DNA of 64,000 nt from Thauera propionica (GCF_002245655.1 NZ_NOIH01000003.1:558001-622000); one strand, 5' to 3'. Numbered from the stretch's first letter, positions 16,770 to 27,225 are shown. Numbers and translations: made by a program. Notes: generated from the sequence alone by a model not told the origin.

Positions 16770-18274
16770 CACCTCGCCTCCCCGGTCGTGGGTACGTCCT
16801 GCCCCGCGAGCCAGCGCTGCGCCGCGGCGGCGTCGACGATCAGCGCATCGGGCGCGAAGCCGAGGCGCGCGAGTCCATCGCGCCACAGCGCGAGACGCGC
16901 CGTATCGCCACCGACCGCCCACACGCGCGTTTCCGCGGCATGATCGGACAGTTCGGCGATCAACCCGAGGTTGCCGCGGTCGGGCGTGCGGCGCGGATCG
17001 ATGGCCACCAGCAGGCGGCCCGGCGCGTCGGCGGCAAAGCGGTTCAGCGCAGCGCGGCGCTGTTCGCGGCTGTCGAGACGCCCGGCATCGAGCGCGGCAG
17101 GGAACTGCGCTGGCGGCCAGGCCACATCCGTCCCCAGCTCCAGCGCCACCAGTGCAGAGGAACCGCTGGCGCCGGGATCTGCGGCATGGCGCAGCGGGCG
17201 CGGCATGACCGCGGGTTCGGGATCGCTCACGCCGATGCGCTCGCTGTCGGGCATCAGCGCCGCCCGCAGCCTCGCGTAGCCCGGCCGCGCCAGATCCAGC
17301 TTCAGCCGGCGCAGCGCCGCGACCCACAGCCCGCCACAGGCCAGGGCCAGCCCCAGGCGGGGCAGCAGTCCGTACACCAGCAACGCACCGACGAGCCAGC
17401 CGGCCCACGCACGCCGGCCGGCTTCGTCCAGCATCGGCGCATCGCCGCTGGCGACAACGGTCGCCGGATCGGGCACCGGAAAGCCGAGCCAGGACGGCAA
17501 GGTGCCGAGTGCCGTCGTCAGCCCGACAAAAACCTCGCCCGGCAGGATCGTCGTCTCCCACACGAAGCCGTAGCGCCGCGTGGCCAGCAGCGCGAGCACG
17601 CCGGTCACCGCCCCCGCCAATGCCAGCGCCCACAATGTGTGCGTGACGCAGCCCAGCCCCCATTGGGCGATGCGCGTGCGACCGGTCAGGCCTGCAAGCG
17701 CCTGCGGCACGGAAGCCGCAGCCGGCGAGCGATCCAGCGCGGCAACCACGCGCAGCCACACGCCGCCCAGCGCGCCGCCCCGCGGCGCCACGCCGCCGCG
17801 CACGGGCAGCGCCGTCGCCGCCAACCACAGCAGCAGGCTGAAGAGATTCACGCCTAGCAGCCCGCCCAGCGCCCACACCACATTGACCGGGCGGCTACCA
17901 TCCCCCAGCACGCCGGCGGCCGCACCGAAGCCGAGCACCAGCGCGAGCACCGCGGCCACGGCCAGCACCAGCCGGGCGCGTCCATGCCAGCGCAGGATCG
18001 CGTCGCGCCAGCCCTCGCGCGCACCGAGTGCATCGGCACGGTGCAGGATGCGCGTTTCAAGCTCCGCCGGCGTTGCGCCCACGGTAAGGCACTCCACCGC
18101 ATCGTCCAGCGGACCATGGCGCTCCTCATGCCGACGCACCACCTCGGCGAGCCAGCGGGATTCGAAGGGAGTCAGGGGACGGGAGGGGAACAAGGCGGGT
18201 CTGCGGCGTATGGGTCGATGACAGCATAACAACCTCGCCGTCGATACGCAGCGACGCAGGTCGCGAAACCGCAC
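16769..18274 (-). CDS. DUF2868 membrane protein, partner of the DUF3482 GTPase
   Basis: A protein of up to 501 residues with several hydrophobic helices (about residues 100-120, 135-155, 205-230 and 300-330) and a soluble C-terminal domain, matching DUF2868. In relatives it always precedes the DUF3482 GTPase gene, and the two are joined here by a TGATG junction, so they probably form one membrane-associated unit. The N-terminal start is uncertain. The longest frame begins at 18274, but the first 30 residues are Arg-rich and may be untranslated, with conserved sequence only from about LTPFESRWLAEVV. Confidence 0.82.
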   Translation of the reverse strand: MRFRDLRRCVSTARLLCCHRPIRRRPALFPSRPLTPFESRWLAEVVRRHEERHGPLDDAVECLTVGATPAELETRILHRADALGAREGWRDAILRWHGRARLVLAVAAVLALVLGFGAAAGVLGDGSRPVNVVWALGGLLGVNLFSLLLWLAATALPVRGGVAPRGGALGGVWLRVVAALDRSPAAASVPQALAGLTGRTRIAQWGLGCVTHTLWALALAGAVTGVLALLATRRYGFVWETTILPGEVFVGLTTALGTLPSWLGFPVPDPATVVASGDAPMLDEAGRRAWAGWLVGALLVYGLLPRLGLALACGGLWVAALRRLKLDLARPGYARLRAALMPDSERIGVSDPEPAVMPRPLRHAADPGASGSSALVALELGTDVAWPPAQFPAALDAGRLDSREQRRAALNRFAADAPGRLLVAIDPRRTPDRGNLGLIAELSDHAAETRVWAVGGDTARLALWRDGLARLGFAPDALIVDAAAAQRWLAGQDVPTTGEAR

Positions 18275-18370
18275 AGCATGGCGCAGTGCGCGGGGAAGTC
18301 GCCGCAGCCGTGACGTATTCCTCGCGCAAGGTCATTTTGCCCCTCGCACGCGCCCCAAAAGCCAACGGCT

Positions 18371-18384
18371 TTGACAAGGATCAA
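18371..18384 (+). promoter_or_regulatory. FNR/Anr-type box upstream of bacteriohemerythrin
   Basis: TTGACAAGGATCAA matches the FNR consensus TTGAT-N4-ATCAA at 9 of 10 positions. Its centre is about 31 bases before a weak -10-like TAGCCT at 18406, which is the spacing of a class II FNR-activated promoter (site at about -41.5), and the hemerythrin ATG follows at 18442. Control by oxygen of an oxygen-binding protein is reasonable. The match is seen; the regulation is inferred. Confidence 0.55.
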
Positions 18385-18441
18385 ATCCGGATGGCGTATG
18401 CGGGCTAGCCTGCGGGCTCGCACGTTTCAGGAGAGAGACCC

Positions 18442-18918
18442 ATGACAGCAGAACTGTTCCACTGGACCGACGACTTCGGTGTCGGCATCCAGGAGATCGA
18501 CGAACAGCACAAGGAACTCGTCGACCTGCTCAACCAGTTGCACACGGCAATCCACGAGCACCATGGATCGGAAGCCTCGCGCCGGATCCTCGACAAGCTT
18601 GCCGACTACACCCGCACCCATTTCGCCGTCGAGGAGAGCCTGATGCGGGTGTCGAACTACCCCGAATTCGAGGCCCACAAACAGAACCACGAGGACCTGA
18701 TTGGCCAGGTGCAGGCCCTTCAGGAAAAGCTCGACAGCGGCCAAGCCGCGATCACCTTCGAGCTGCTGCACTTCCTCAAGGTCTGGCTGATGCGACACAT
18801 CAACGAGGCCGACAAGCGCTTCGGCGCGCATTTCATCGCTCATGGCGGCGAGACCCAGTGGTCGGACCATGTCGAGAGCGCCATGAAAAAACGCAAGTGG
18901 TGGTGGAAGTTCTGGTAA
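18442..18918 (+). CDS. Bacteriohemerythrin
   Basis: A 158-residue single-domain hemerythrin, an oxygen-binding non-heme di-iron protein. The iron ligands appear in order: the H of the first helix (FHWTDDFGVGIQEIDEQHKE), H and E in YTRTHFAVEESLM, H in FEAHKQNHEDLI, and H with D/E in LMRHINEADKRFG. A Trp/Lys-rich tail (KKRKWWWKFW) ends the protein, which could promote membrane contact. A GGAGAG ribosome-binding site lies 6-10 bases before the ATG. An FNR-like box upstream suggests expression at low oxygen, where such proteins are thought to deliver oxygen to monooxygenases or oxidases. Confidence 0.93.
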   Translation: MTAELFHWTDDFGVGIQEIDEQHKELVDLLNQLHTAIHEHHGSEASRRILDKLADYTRTHFAVEESLMRVSNYPEFEAHKQNHEDLIGQVQALQEKLDSGQAAITFELLHFLKVWLMRHINEADKRFGAHFIAHGGETQWSDHVESAMKKRKWWWKFW

Positions 18919-18967
18919 AACGGGCCGGTTCGCAGGACACCCTCAACTTCCATCCACAACCGGCCTC

Positions 18968-19444
18968 ATGAAGACATCGACTGCTTCCCTGCTTGCCCTC
19001 CTGCTCGGCGCGATGCTCGCAAGCGCACCCGCCCGCGCCGACTCGCTCGCCTGCCCCGACCTGTCCGCTGCAACGCAGGTTGCCGCGTGCCCGACGGACG
19101 AGGAACTGCGCTACACCTTCATGGGCTTCTGTGGCGACAACGCCCGGCTCTATGGCCGCGACATACTGACCTGCGCCTCATTCGAGAACTACCGCGAGGT
19201 CAAGAACACGGCACTGTGGGAGTCGGCCGACGGCCGCTTCGGCGGCTACCTGTCGTGCAACGTCGAGCCCGAGACGATCCGTGCCTCGAAGGCGAAGCGC
19301 ATGCACGTCGAGCGTAGCGGCAAGGTCACGCGGCTGATGTGCGACTACGACAACGACCACCGCCTGGTGCATCGCACCAAGGCCGCGTGCAAGGTCGAAG
19401 TGGAAGACTGCGCCAGTGGAGAATGTCGCGCCAACTGCGAGTAA
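18968..19444 (+). CDS. Secreted cysteine-rich protein of unknown function
   Basis: A 158-residue protein that I do not recognise. The N-terminus is a standard Sec signal peptide (LLALLLGAMLASAPARADS, cleaved about residue 25). The mature part has ten cysteines spread evenly, ending CKVEVEDCASGECRANCE, which suggests disulfide bonding in the periplasm. It follows the bacteriohemerythrin gene by about 50 bases on the same strand and could be in the same transcript. It is convergent with the COG0523 GTPase gene. Confidence 0.75.
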   Translation: MKTSTASLLALLLGAMLASAPARADSLACPDLSAATQVAACPTDEELRYTFMGFCGDNARLYGRDILTCASFENYREVKNTALWESADGRFGGYLSCNVEPETIRASKAKRMHVERSGKVTRLMCDYDNDHRLVHRTKAACKVEVEDCASGECRANCE

Positions 19445-19471
19445 GCAGCCCGGCGCGACACGCGCAGGCCC

Positions 19472-20593
19472 TCAGCCGGCACGCAGCGGCTCCTGGCCGG
19501 TGAAGCTGCCCAGGATGGCGACGACCTCGTCCTCGGACAGGTCGCGCACGATGAGTACGAGCCGGCTGCGGCGGTCATCGTAGGGCGGCGTGTCGGGCCA
19601 CGCCGGCAAGCTGGTCGTCGGGTACAGGCTGTGCTGGACGCACTGCAACACCCGCGGCAAGGGGTCGCCTATCACGTTGAGCAGCCCTTTCAGGCGCAGG
19701 ATGCGAGCGCCATAGACCTGCAGCAGCAGGCCCAATCCGTCCGAGAACTCGTACCACGACAGCGGCTGGTCGAAGGTCAGCACGAAGCTGTGCACGCCGG
19801 CGTCGTGGCGGGGCGGGCCATCGTCGTGCGTGACCACTGGTGCCTGCGAGCCCCCCTTGCGCCAGACCGGCGCGGCGGTCGCAGCCCGCTGGCGGGCGGC
19901 GCGCGCGGCCTCCTCGCCCAGCCAGGCGGCGACGTCCGGGTGCTTGCCGGCTGCGTCGTACAGCCCGCAATCGAACAGCGCATCCGGCGCCACAACGCCC
20001 TGCGCCACCTCGATCTGGCGCGCACCCGGATTCAGCGCCGCCAGCCGTTCCGCCAGCGCCCCGCGCCCGGCCTCGTCGGCCAGATCGCACTTGGTCAGCA
20101 GCAGGCGATCCGCCATCGCCACCTGTCGCACGGCCTCGGCGTGCGTGGCAAGCTGGTCCACGGCATGCGTGACATCGACCGCCGTCACCACGCCGTCGAT
20201 GCGATAACGCTCGGCAAGGAAGGGATCGGACATCAGCGTGTGGATCACCGGCGCGGGGTCGGCCAGGCCGGTCGTCTCGATCAGCACGCGCTTGAGGCTC
20301 TTCAGCTCGCGCCGCAGGGCACGCAGGAAAAGGCCCTTGAGCGCCCGCACCAGATCGCCCTGCACGCTGCAGCAGATGCAGCCCGAATCGAGCACGACGA
20401 GGGTTTCGTCCACCTTCTCGACCAGGTGATGGTCGACGCCGACTTCGCCGAACTCGTTGATCAGCACCGCGCAGCCGTCCATCTCCGGCTGGCGCAGCAG
20501 GTGGTTCAGCAGCGTGGTCTTGCCGGCGCCGAGGAAGCCGGTGAGGACCGTCACCGGAATGCGGCGGTCCTCGGCGGCGGGTGCGGTGCTCAC
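19472..20593 (-). CDS. COG0523 (CobW/ZigA/YjiA-like) metallochaperone GTPase
   Basis: A 373-residue G3E-family GTPase. Walker A is [15 protein letters not shown], the metal-binding signature is [12 protein letters not shown] (C-x-C-C), and the guanine-specificity motif reads LLTKCDLAD, with Thr in place of Asn of NKxD. The CobW C-terminal domain is present ([15 protein letters not shown]). Such proteins insert or traffic Zn or Co into client proteins. Its ATG overlaps the stop of the efflux outer-membrane gene by 4 bases, so it is the fourth gene of the RND operon, an uncommon place for this family. No Zur box is visible directly before it. Confidence 0.9.
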   Translation of the reverse strand: MSTAPAAEDRRIPVTVLTGFLGAGKTTLLNHLLRQPEMDGCAVLINEFGEVGVDHHLVEKVDETLVVLDSGCICCSVQGDLVRALKGLFLRALRRELKSLKRVLIETTGLADPAPVIHTLMSDPFLAERYRIDGVVTAVDVTHAVDQLATHAEAVRQVAMADRLLLTKCDLADEAGRGALAERLAALNPGARQIEVAQGVVAPDALFDCGLYDAAGKHPDVAAWLGEEAARAARQRAATAAPVWRKGGSQAPVVTHDDGPPRHDAGVHSFVLTFDQPLSWYEFSDGLGLLLQVYGARILRLKGLLNVIGDPLPRVLQCVQHSLYPTTSLPAWPDTPPYDDRRSRLVLIVRDLSEDEVVAILGSFTGQEPLRAG

Positions 20594-22020
20594 TGCCAGC
20601 CTCCGCCCAGCGCCTTGTACAGCGCGACTCGGTTGGTGGCATCGGACAGACGCACCGAGATCAGCTCGAGCTCGGCGGCATAGAGGCTGCGCTGCGCGTC
20701 GAGCAGGTTCAGGTAGCTGTCGACCCCGCCCTTGTAGCGCGCCTCCGACAGTTCGAAGCTCTTCTGCGTGGCCTCGACCAGCTTGCGCCGCGCGTCGAGC
20801 TGCTCGGCCAGCGTGGCGCGATCGGCCAGCGCGTCGGCGACCTCGCGGAAGGCCGACTGGATCGCCTTCTCGTACTGCGCGATGGTGATGTCGCGCTGGA
20901 TCTCGGCCACATCCAGGCTGGCCTGCAGGCGGCCGGCCTCGAAGATCGGAATGCGGATCTGCGGCATGAAGCTCCAGGCGCGCGATCCGCTCTCGAACAG
21001 GCCATCGAGCGAGGCGCTGGCGGTGCCGACCGTGGCGGTGAGCGTGATCGACGGGAAGAAGGCCGCGCGCGCCGCGCCGATGCTGGCGTTCGCAGCACGC
21101 AAGGCATACTCGGCCTGCACGACGTCGGGACGGCGGGTCAGCACTTCGGACGGCACGCCGGCCGGCAGCTCGGCCACGCTGGCGATCGCCGCGTCGAGAC
21201 CCTGCGGCAACAGCGCCGGCGACACACCGGCGCCGACGACCAGCGCCAGCGCGTTCTCGTCCTGCGCGACCAGCGCAGCATAACGCGCGGCATCGGCGCG
21301 CGCCGTCTGCAGCAGGGTCTCGGCCTGGCGCAGGTCCAGCGCCGACACCGCGCCGGCGTCGAAGCTGCGCTGGGTCAGGTCGAAGGACTTCTGCCGGGTC
21401 TCGAAGGTGCTGCGCGCCAGCGCGAGGCGCTCGCGGTCGGCCGCCAGGCGCAGCCAGGCGTTGGCGACTTCGGCCACCAGGCTGATCTGCGCGCTGCGGC
21501 GCGCCTCCTCTGTGCCGAGATAGGTCTGCAGCGCCTGTTCCTCCAGGCTGCGCACACGGCCGAAGAAATCGAGCTCGTACGAGGCGAAGCCGAGGTTGGC
21601 GCTGTACTGGCGGCTGACGGTGGACGCGCCCGAACTGTTCAGGTCGCCGGGCACGCGCTGCGCGCTCTGCCCGCCGCTGGCGGCGATGGTCGGGAACAGA
21701 TCAGCACGCTGGATGCCGTACTGCGCCCGCGCGCGCTCGATGTTGAGCGCGGCGACGCGCAGGTCGCGGTTGTTCTGCAGCGCGAGTGCGATCACCTCGC
21801 GCAGGCGCGCATCGGCGAAGTAGTCACGCCAGGCGACGGCCTGGGCCTGCTGCGCGGCCGCCGAAGCCTCGCTCGGCGCGGCCTGCGGGAAGCTGGCAGG
21901 CACCGGCGCCGCCGGACGCTCGTAGGCGGGGATCATCGAGCACGCGCCAAGCGTGGCGGCAGACAGCGCCACCACAAGGCTGCGCATGCGAAGGGAAACG
22001 GGTGTCATCGGAAACTTCAT
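20590..22020 (-). CDS. RND efflux outer-membrane lipoprotein (OprM/NodT family)
   Basis: A 476-residue outer-membrane channel of a tripartite efflux pump. The lipobox LGAC near residue 23 predicts a lipid-anchored Cys, and the two OEP repeats follow ([20 protein letters not shown] and the later [20 protein letters not shown]). The ATG at 22020 has AGGAGG 9 bases upstream and begins just one base past the stop of the RND pump gene. It is translated after the pump and overlaps the next gene by 4 bases. The family is OprM/AdeK-like. Substrate specificity is unknown but is probably hydrophobic drugs or solvents. Confidence 0.93.
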   Translation of the reverse strand: MKFPMTPVSLRMRSLVVALSAATLGACSMIPAYERPAAPVPASFPQAAPSEASAAAQQAQAVAWRDYFADARLREVIALALQNNRDLRVAALNIERARAQYGIQRADLFPTIAASGGQSAQRVPGDLNSSGASTVSRQYSANLGFASYELDFFGRVRSLEEQALQTYLGTEEARRSAQISLVAEVANAWLRLAADRERLALARSTFETRQKSFDLTQRSFDAGAVSALDLRQAETLLQTARADAARYAALVAQDENALALVVGAGVSPALLPQGLDAAIASVAELPAGVPSEVLTRRPDVVQAEYALRAANASIGAARAAFFPSITLTATVGTASASLDGLFESGSRAWSFMPQIRIPIFEAGRLQASLDVAEIQRDITIAQYEKAIQSAFREVADALADRATLAEQLDARRKLVEATQKSFELSEARYKGGVDSYLNLLDAQRSLYAAELELISVRLSDATNRVALYKALGGGWQ

Positions 22021-22021
22021 G

Positions 22022-25000
22022 TCAGCGGCCCTCCTGAGCGGCCGGAACCGGTACGGCGTCCGCACCCTCGCGCGGCTTGTCCGGGAAGATGCGCTTGATC
22101 ACCACATAGAACAGCGGCACGAAGAAGATGCCGAGCAGCGTCGCGGCGATGGTGCCGCCGAGCACCCCGGTGCCGATCGCGTTCTGGCTGCCGGCGCCGG
22201 CGCCGGTGGCGATCGCCAGCGGCAGCACGCCGAAACCGAAGGCGAGCGAGGTCATGATGATCGGGCGCAGTCGCATGCGCACCGCCGTCAGCGTGGCGGC
22301 GATCAGATCCTTGCCCTCCTCCATCTGCGCCTTGGCGAATTCCACGATCAGGATCGCGTTCTTCGACGACAGGCCGATGGTGGCGAGCAGGCCGACCTGG
22401 AAATAGATGTCGTTCGACAAGCCGCGACCGGTCGCGGCCAGCAGCGCACCAAGCACGCCGAGCGGTACCACCAGCATCACCGCGAACGGCACCGACCAGC
22501 TCTCGTACAGCGCCGCCAGGCACAGAAACACCACCAGCAGCGACAGCGCGTAGAGCGCCGGCGCCTGCGAGCCGCTGCGGCGTTCCTCATACGAGGTGCC
22601 CGACCAGTCGTAGCCGATGCCGGCCGGCATCTTCGCCATGATGTCCTCCACTGCCTGCATCGCCTCGCCGGACGATAGCCCGGGGGCCGACTGACCGAGG
22701 ATCTCCATCGACGGCTGGCCGTTGAAGCGCTCGAGGCGCGGCGAGCCGTAGGCCCAGTGCGCGGTGGCGAAGGCCGAGAACGGCACCATCTCGCCGGCCT
22801 TGTTGCGCACGTACCACTTGTCGAGGTCTTCCGGCGTCATGCGTGCGGGCGCGTCGCCCTGCAGGTAGACCTTCTTGATGCGACCGCGGTCGAGGAAGTC
22901 GTTGATGTAGCTGCCGCCCCACGCGGTGGCCAGAGTGTCGTTGATGTCCGCAATGCCGACCCCCAGCGCACCGGCCTTGGCATGGTCGATGTCGAGCTTC
23001 AACTCGGCCACGTCCTCCTGGCCGTTCGGACGCACGCCGACCAGGCGCTTGTCCTGCGCGGCCATGCCGAGGAACTGGTTGCGTGCGGCCAGCAGCGCGT
23101 CGTGGCCGAGGCCGGAGCGGTCCTGCATCTGCACGGTGAAGCCGCCCGAGGTGCCGAGCTCGATGACCGCCGGCGGCACGAAGGCGAACACCATCGCCTC
23201 GCGGATCTGCGAGAACGCGCCCATCGCGCGCCCGGCGATCGACTTCACGTCCATGCCGGGTGCCTTGCGCTCGTCCCAGGGCTTCAGGTTGACGAAGCCG
23301 ATGCCCATGTTCTGGCCACTGCCGCCGAAGCTGAAGCCGGCCACGGTAAACACCGCGCGCACCGTGTCCTTCTCGTTCTCCAGGAAATGCCGCTCGACCT
23401 TCTCCAGCACCGCCAGCGTACGCTCCTGCGTGGCACCGGCCGGCAGCATGATCTGGTTGAACATCACGCCCTGGTCCTCCTCGGGCAGGAAGGAGGTGGG
23501 CATGCGCGCGAACAGCAGGCCGAGCACCGCGACGATGGCGACATAGATGGCGAGGAAACGCACGCTGCGCTTGACGATGCCGCCGACGGCCCGCTCGTAG
23601 CCCTGGGTGCTGCGCTCGAACCTGGTGTTGAACCAGTGGAAGAATCGACCGAACAGGCCGCCTTCACCCGGCTCGTGGCCCTTCCCCACCGGCTTCAGCA
23701 TGCTCGCGCACAGCGCCGGGGTGAACACGATCGCCACCAGCACCGACAGCGCCATCGCCGACACGATGGTGATCGAGAACTGGCGGTAGATGACACCGGT
23801 GGAGCCGCCGAAGAAAGCCATCGGCACGAACACCGCCGACAGCACCAGGCCAATGCCGACCAGCGCGCTGGTGATCTGGTCCATCGAGCGCTTGGTCGCC
23901 TCCTTGGGCGGCAGGCCCTCCTCGCTCATTACCCGTTCGACGTTCTCGACCACGACGATGGCGTCATCCACCAGCAGGCCGATCGCCAGCACCATGCCGA
24001 ACATGGTCAGGGTGTTGATCGAGAAGCCGAAGGCGGCCATCAGGCCGAAGGTGCCCAGCAGGACCACCGGGATCGTCATGGTCGGGATCAGGGTGGCGCG
24101 CAGGTTCTGCAGGAACAGGTACATCACGAGGAAGACCAGCACCACCGCCTCGATCAGGGTCTGCACGACCGACTGGATCGAGATCTTCACAAAGGGCGTG
24201 GTGTCGTACGGCACCACGTACTTCACGCCGGCCGGGAAGTAGCGCTCCATCTCGTCAAGCTTGGTGCGCACCGCGGTGGCAGTGTCGAGCGCATTGGCCC
24301 CCGACGCCAGGCGGATGCCGACGCCCGCGGCCGGCTGGCCGTTGAAGCGCGCCACGGTGCCGTAGTCCTCGGCACCGATCTCGACCCGGGCGACGTCCTT
24401 CAGGCGGACCTCGCCGCCCTGCGCGCTGCTGCGCAGCAGGATGCGCTCGAACTGCTCGACGGTCTGCAGGCGGCTCTGTGCGGTGATCGTCGCGGTGAAG
24501 CCCTGCCCCGGCACGGCGGGCGTGCCGCCGAGCTGGCCGGCCGAGACCTCGGCATTCTGTGCGACGAGCGCAGCACGCACGTCGGACGGCGTCAGCTTGT
24601 AGTTGGTGAGCCGGGCCGGATCGAGCCACACGCGCATCGCGTACTGCGAGCCGAACACCGTCACCTCGCCCACACCATCGACCCGCGACAGCGGGTCCTG
24701 GATCGAGGCGACGAGAAAATCGGACAGGTCGGCGGCCGTCTGACTGCCGTCTTCGGACACGAAGCCGACGACCATCAGGAAGTTGCGTGCCGACTTGGCG
24801 ACGGTGACGCCCTGCTGCTGCACTGGCAGCGGCAGCAGGGGCAGCGCCGTCTGCATCTTGTTCTGCACCTGGACCTGGGCGATGTCCGGGTCGGTGTCGG
24901 CAGAGAAGGTGAGCGTCACCGAAGCCTGGCCGTACGAATCCGAGGTCGAATTCATGTACAGCAGCCCGTCGAGGCCGGTCATCTTCTGCTCGATGATCTG

Positions 25001-25186
25001 CGTCACCGAGTCCTCGACGGCCTTCGCCGACGCACCCGGGTAGCGGGCATTGACGACGATCGCCGGCGGCGCGATCGACGGATACTGGGACACCGGCAGC
25101 TGGGTGATCGACAGCGCGCCGGCCAGCATGATGACGATGGCGATGACCCACGCGAAGATGGGTCGATCAATGAAGAAGCGGGCCAT
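22022..25186 (-). CDS. RND efflux pump inner-membrane transporter (HAE-1, AcrB/MexB type)
   Basis: At 1054 residues this is a full-length AcrB-type proton antiporter. The N-terminus [20 protein letters not shown] is the family start. The proton relay is complete: adjacent Asp residues in [18 protein letters not shown] (TM4) and Lys in [13 protein letters not shown] (TM10). The two large periplasmic loops and the internal repeat are present. It exports hydrophobic and amphiphilic compounds with the adaptor 11 bases upstream and the OprM-type channel directly downstream. Expression is likely governed by the divergent TetR gene and its operators. Confidence 0.96.
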   Translation of the reverse strand: MARFFIDRPIFAWVIAIVIMLAGALSITQLPVSQYPSIAPPAIVVNARYPGASAKAVEDSVTQIIEQKMTGLDGLLYMNSTSDSYGQASVTLTFSADTDPDIAQVQVQNKMQTALPLLPLPVQQQGVTVAKSARNFLMVVGFVSEDGSQTAADLSDFLVASIQDPLSRVDGVGEVTVFGSQYAMRVWLDPARLTNYKLTPSDVRAALVAQNAEVSAGQLGGTPAVPGQGFTATITAQSRLQTVEQFERILLRSSAQGGEVRLKDVARVEIGAEDYGTVARFNGQPAAGVGIRLASGANALDTATAVRTKLDEMERYFPAGVKYVVPYDTTPFVKISIQSVVQTLIEAVVLVFLVMYLFLQNLRATLIPTMTIPVVLLGTFGLMAAFGFSINTLTMFGMVLAIGLLVDDAIVVVENVERVMSEEGLPPKEATKRSMDQITSALVGIGLVLSAVFVPMAFFGGSTGVIYRQFSITIVSAMALSVLVAIVFTPALCASMLKPVGKGHEPGEGGLFGRFFHWFNTRFERSTQGYERAVGGIVKRSVRFLAIYVAIVAVLGLLFARMPTSFLPEEDQGVMFNQIMLPAGATQERTLAVLEKVERHFLENEKDTVRAVFTVAGFSFGGSGQNMGIGFVNLKPWDERKAPGMDVKSIAGRAMGAFSQIREAMVFAFVPPAVIELGTSGGFTVQMQDRSGLGHDALLAARNQFLGMAAQDKRLVGVRPNGQEDVAELKLDIDHAKAGALGVGIADINDTLATAWGGSYINDFLDRGRIKKVYLQGDAPARMTPEDLDKWYVRNKAGEMVPFSAFATAHWAYGSPRLERFNGQPSMEILGQSAPGLSSGEAMQAVEDIMAKMPAGIGYDWSGTSYEERRSGSQAPALYALSLLVVFLCLAALYESWSVPFAVMLVVPLGVLGALLAATGRGLSNDIYFQVGLLATIGLSSKNAILIVEFAKAQMEEGKDLIAATLTAVRMRLRPIIMTSLAFGFGVLPLAIATGAGAGSQNAIGTGVLGGTIAATLLGIFFVPLFYVVIKRIFPDKPREGADAVPVPAAQEGR

Positions 25187-25197
25187 GGTGCCTTACC

Positions 25198-26403
25198 TCA
25201 CTTCGCCGCGACGGCCGCGGGGGCATCGCTCGCTGCCGGGGCGGACGGACCCGCCTCCTGCGCCTGCACCGGCGCACCGGGGCGTACCTTCTGCAGGCCT
25301 TCGACGATGATGCGCTCGCCCGCGGCCAGGCCGCCGGTGACCACCCAGTTCGAGCCCAGCGACTGTGCCACCTGCACCGGGCGCGCCTCGACCTTGTCCT
25401 CGGCGCTCACCACCATCACCAGCGCATTGCCGCGCGCGTCGCGCGACAATGCCTTGTGCGGCACCAGGATTGCCTCGCTACGCGTGCCTTGCGGCAGACG
25501 AGCACGCACGTACATGCCCGGCAGCAGCACACCCTTGGCGTTGGGGAACTGGGCGCGCAGCGTGACGCTGCCCGTGCCCTCGTCCACCGTCACCTCCGAC
25601 AGCGCCAGCCTGCCCTCGGCGGCGTACTCGCTGCCGTCCTCGAGCACCAGCTTCACCGGCACATCGCCCTTGGCGCTCGCCTTGAGCCGACCAGCCTCGA
25701 GCTCGCGGCGCATGCGCAGCAGTTCGGCGCTGGACTGGGTGAGGTCGACATAGATCGGATCGAGCTGCTGCACCGTGGCCAGCGCCTGCGCCTGGTTTGC
25801 GGTCACGAGCGCGCCAGCGGTCACGGCCGAGCGACCGATGCGACCGGCAATCGGCGACTTGAGCTGGGTGTAGTCGAGGTCGATCCTCGCCTTGTCGAGC
25901 GCGGCCTTCGCTGCGGCCATATCGGCCTCAGCCTGCTTGAGCGCGGCCTGCGCATCGTCATTGGCCTGCTTGCTGACCGCCTCGATCTTCACCAGATCGG
26001 CATGACGCTCGGCCTTCAGCCGCGCCACCTGCACGTTGGCTTCGGCGCGCGCGAGGCTCGCCTTCGCGCTGTCGAAAGTCGCCTGGTAAGGCGCGGCGTC
26101 GATGCGGTACAGCACCTGGCCGGCCTTGACCTCGCTGCCCTCGTTGAAGGCACGCTGGGTGAGGATGCCGGTGACTTGCGGACGCAGTTCGGCGATCAGG
26201 TGGGGGCTGGTGCGGCCGGGCAACTCGACCACCATCGGCACCTCCTCCGCCTTGACGGTCTGCACGGTGACGGCCGGGGCCTGCGGAGCACCCTGGGCCG
26301 GCGCACCTCCCTGTTCCTTGCCGCCGCTGCAGGCGGCAAGGAACAGGGTGCTGAGGGCCACCGCAACGGCGGGCTTGAGGAAGGCATTGTTCGTGGTCTT
26401 CAT
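25198..26403 (-). CDS. RND efflux periplasmic adaptor lipoprotein (AcrA/MexA type)
   Basis: A 401-residue membrane-fusion protein. The lipobox LAAC near residue 25 anchors it to the inner membrane. The barrel-sandwich half-motifs VTGILTQRAFNEGSEVKAGQ and LKSPIAGRIGRSAVTAGALV flank a long alpha-hairpin rich in Ala, Lys and Glu (residues about 95-165). It links the pump to the outer-membrane channel. It is the first gene of the operon adaptor-pump-channel-GTPase and is transcribed divergently from a TetR gene, with the paired palindromes at 26473-26506 in its promoter. Confidence 0.95.
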   Translation of the reverse strand: MKTTNNAFLKPAVAVALSTLFLAACSGGKEQGGAPAQGAPQAPAVTVQTVKAEEVPMVVELPGRTSPHLIAELRPQVTGILTQRAFNEGSEVKAGQVLYRIDAAPYQATFDSAKASLARAEANVQVARLKAERHADLVKIEAVSKQANDDAQAALKQAEADMAAAKAALDKARIDLDYTQLKSPIAGRIGRSAVTAGALVTANQAQALATVQQLDPIYVDLTQSSAELLRMRRELEAGRLKASAKGDVPVKLVLEDGSEYAAEGRLALSEVTVDEGTGSVTLRAQFPNAKGVLLPGMYVRARLPQGTRSEAILVPHKALSRDARGNALVMVVSAEDKVEARPVQVAQSLGSNWVVTGGLAAGERIIVEGLQKVRPGAPVQAQEAGPSAPAASDAPAAVAAK

Positions 26404-26472
26404 TGGAGCCTCGTGAACGCGAGGAACGGGACTCTCGCCCGGACTCTTGGCCCGCGCTTAAACCCCGCTCTT

Positions 26473-26488
26473 TAGAATGGTTATTCTA
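26473..26488. promoter_or_regulatory. Palindromic operator half 1 in the tetR-efflux intergenic region
   Basis: TAGAATGGTTATTCTA is a perfect inverted repeat with 6-base arms and a 4-base spacer. It shares its core AGAAT/ATTCT with the longer palindrome directly after it, and the two overlap by two bases. It is a likely TetR-family binding site in the promoter of the efflux operon. Confidence 0.6.
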
Positions 26489-26506
26489 GAATGAACGCTC
26501 ATTCTA
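26487..26506. promoter_or_regulatory. Palindromic operator half 2 in the tetR-efflux intergenic region
   Basis: TAGAATGAACGCTCATTCTA is a perfect 20-base inverted repeat (8-base arms, 4-base spacer), the size and symmetry of TetR/AcrR operators. It lies 84 bases before the adaptor gene and 96 bases before the divergent tetR gene. The surrounding 60 bases are unusually AT-rich for this genome, as expected for the two overlapping promoters. Confidence 0.75.
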
Positions 26507-26601
26507 TGTTAGCCTGTGCAGCATCGCAAGAAATTTGACGGAGCATCTTCGCGCATTTGCGTTGCCATGCATATGCGTAATGCACGAGACCAGAACCCCG
26601 C

Positions 26602-27225
26602 ATGCAGACCACGGATACGACGCCCAACACCGACGCCTCGCGCGCAGCCGCCCGCCGCCAGCAGATCCTCATCGCCGCGGCCCAGTGCTTCCGCGACCAC
26701 GGTTTCCATGCCGCGAGCATCACGAAGATATCGATCGCCGCCGGCATGAGCCCGGGCCACATCTATCACTACTTCGAGAACAAGGAAGCGATCATCGCGG
26801 CCATCGTGGCGCAGGACCTCGAGAGCCTGCTGACCCTGACGGCCCAGCTACGCGCCGCCTGCAACATGCGCGCGGCCCTGATCGAACGTGCCGCAGAAGG
26901 CGTGGCCGATCAGCTCGACCCGGTCAGCGCCGCGCTCAAGCTCGAGATCGTTGCCGAGGCTGCACGCAACCCGCGCGTGGCGCAGATCGTGCGCGAGGCC
27001 GACGCCGCCTGCCGGCGCGAACTCGCCATCACGATCCGCGCCATCCGCCGCGTCGCGGGTCATGAGGATTCGCCCGAAGCAATCGACGCCATGGTGGAAG
27101 TGCTCGCCTGCCTGTTCGAGGGCCTGCTGCTGCGCACGATCCGCCACCCCGACCTCGACCGCCAACGCGTCGCCAAGCGCATCCAGTTGGCGATCAATGA
27201 CCTGATCGACCAGCCGGGTGACTAG
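26602..27225 (+). CDS. TetR/AcrR family repressor of the efflux operon
   Basis: A 207-residue regulator. The N-terminal helix-turn-helix (residues about 17-65) reads QQILIAAAQCFRDHGFHAAS followed by ISIAAGMSPGHIYHYFENKE, the standard TetR recognition helix. The C-terminal domain should bind the inducing ligand. It is divergent from the RND operon, the textbook arrangement for local repression, with strong palindromic operators between the two. Autorepression is also likely because the operators lie in its own upstream region. Confidence 0.93.
   Translation: MQTTDTTPNTDASRAAARRQQILIAAAQCFRDHGFHAASITKISIAAGMSPGHIYHYFENKEAIIAAIVAQDLESLLTLTAQLRAACNMRAALIERAAEGVADQLDPVSAALKLEIVAEAARNPRVAQIVREADAACRRELAITIRAIRRVAGHEDSPEAIDAMVEVLACLFEGLLLRTIRHPDLDRQRVAKRIQLAINDLIDQPGD

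Noticed and set aside
16769-17876. Extension of the DUF3482 frame upstream to 17876
   Set aside because: The extension lies in an alternative frame of the DUF2868 gene; the GTPase start MSSILRVAVVGH at 16769 is the conserved one.
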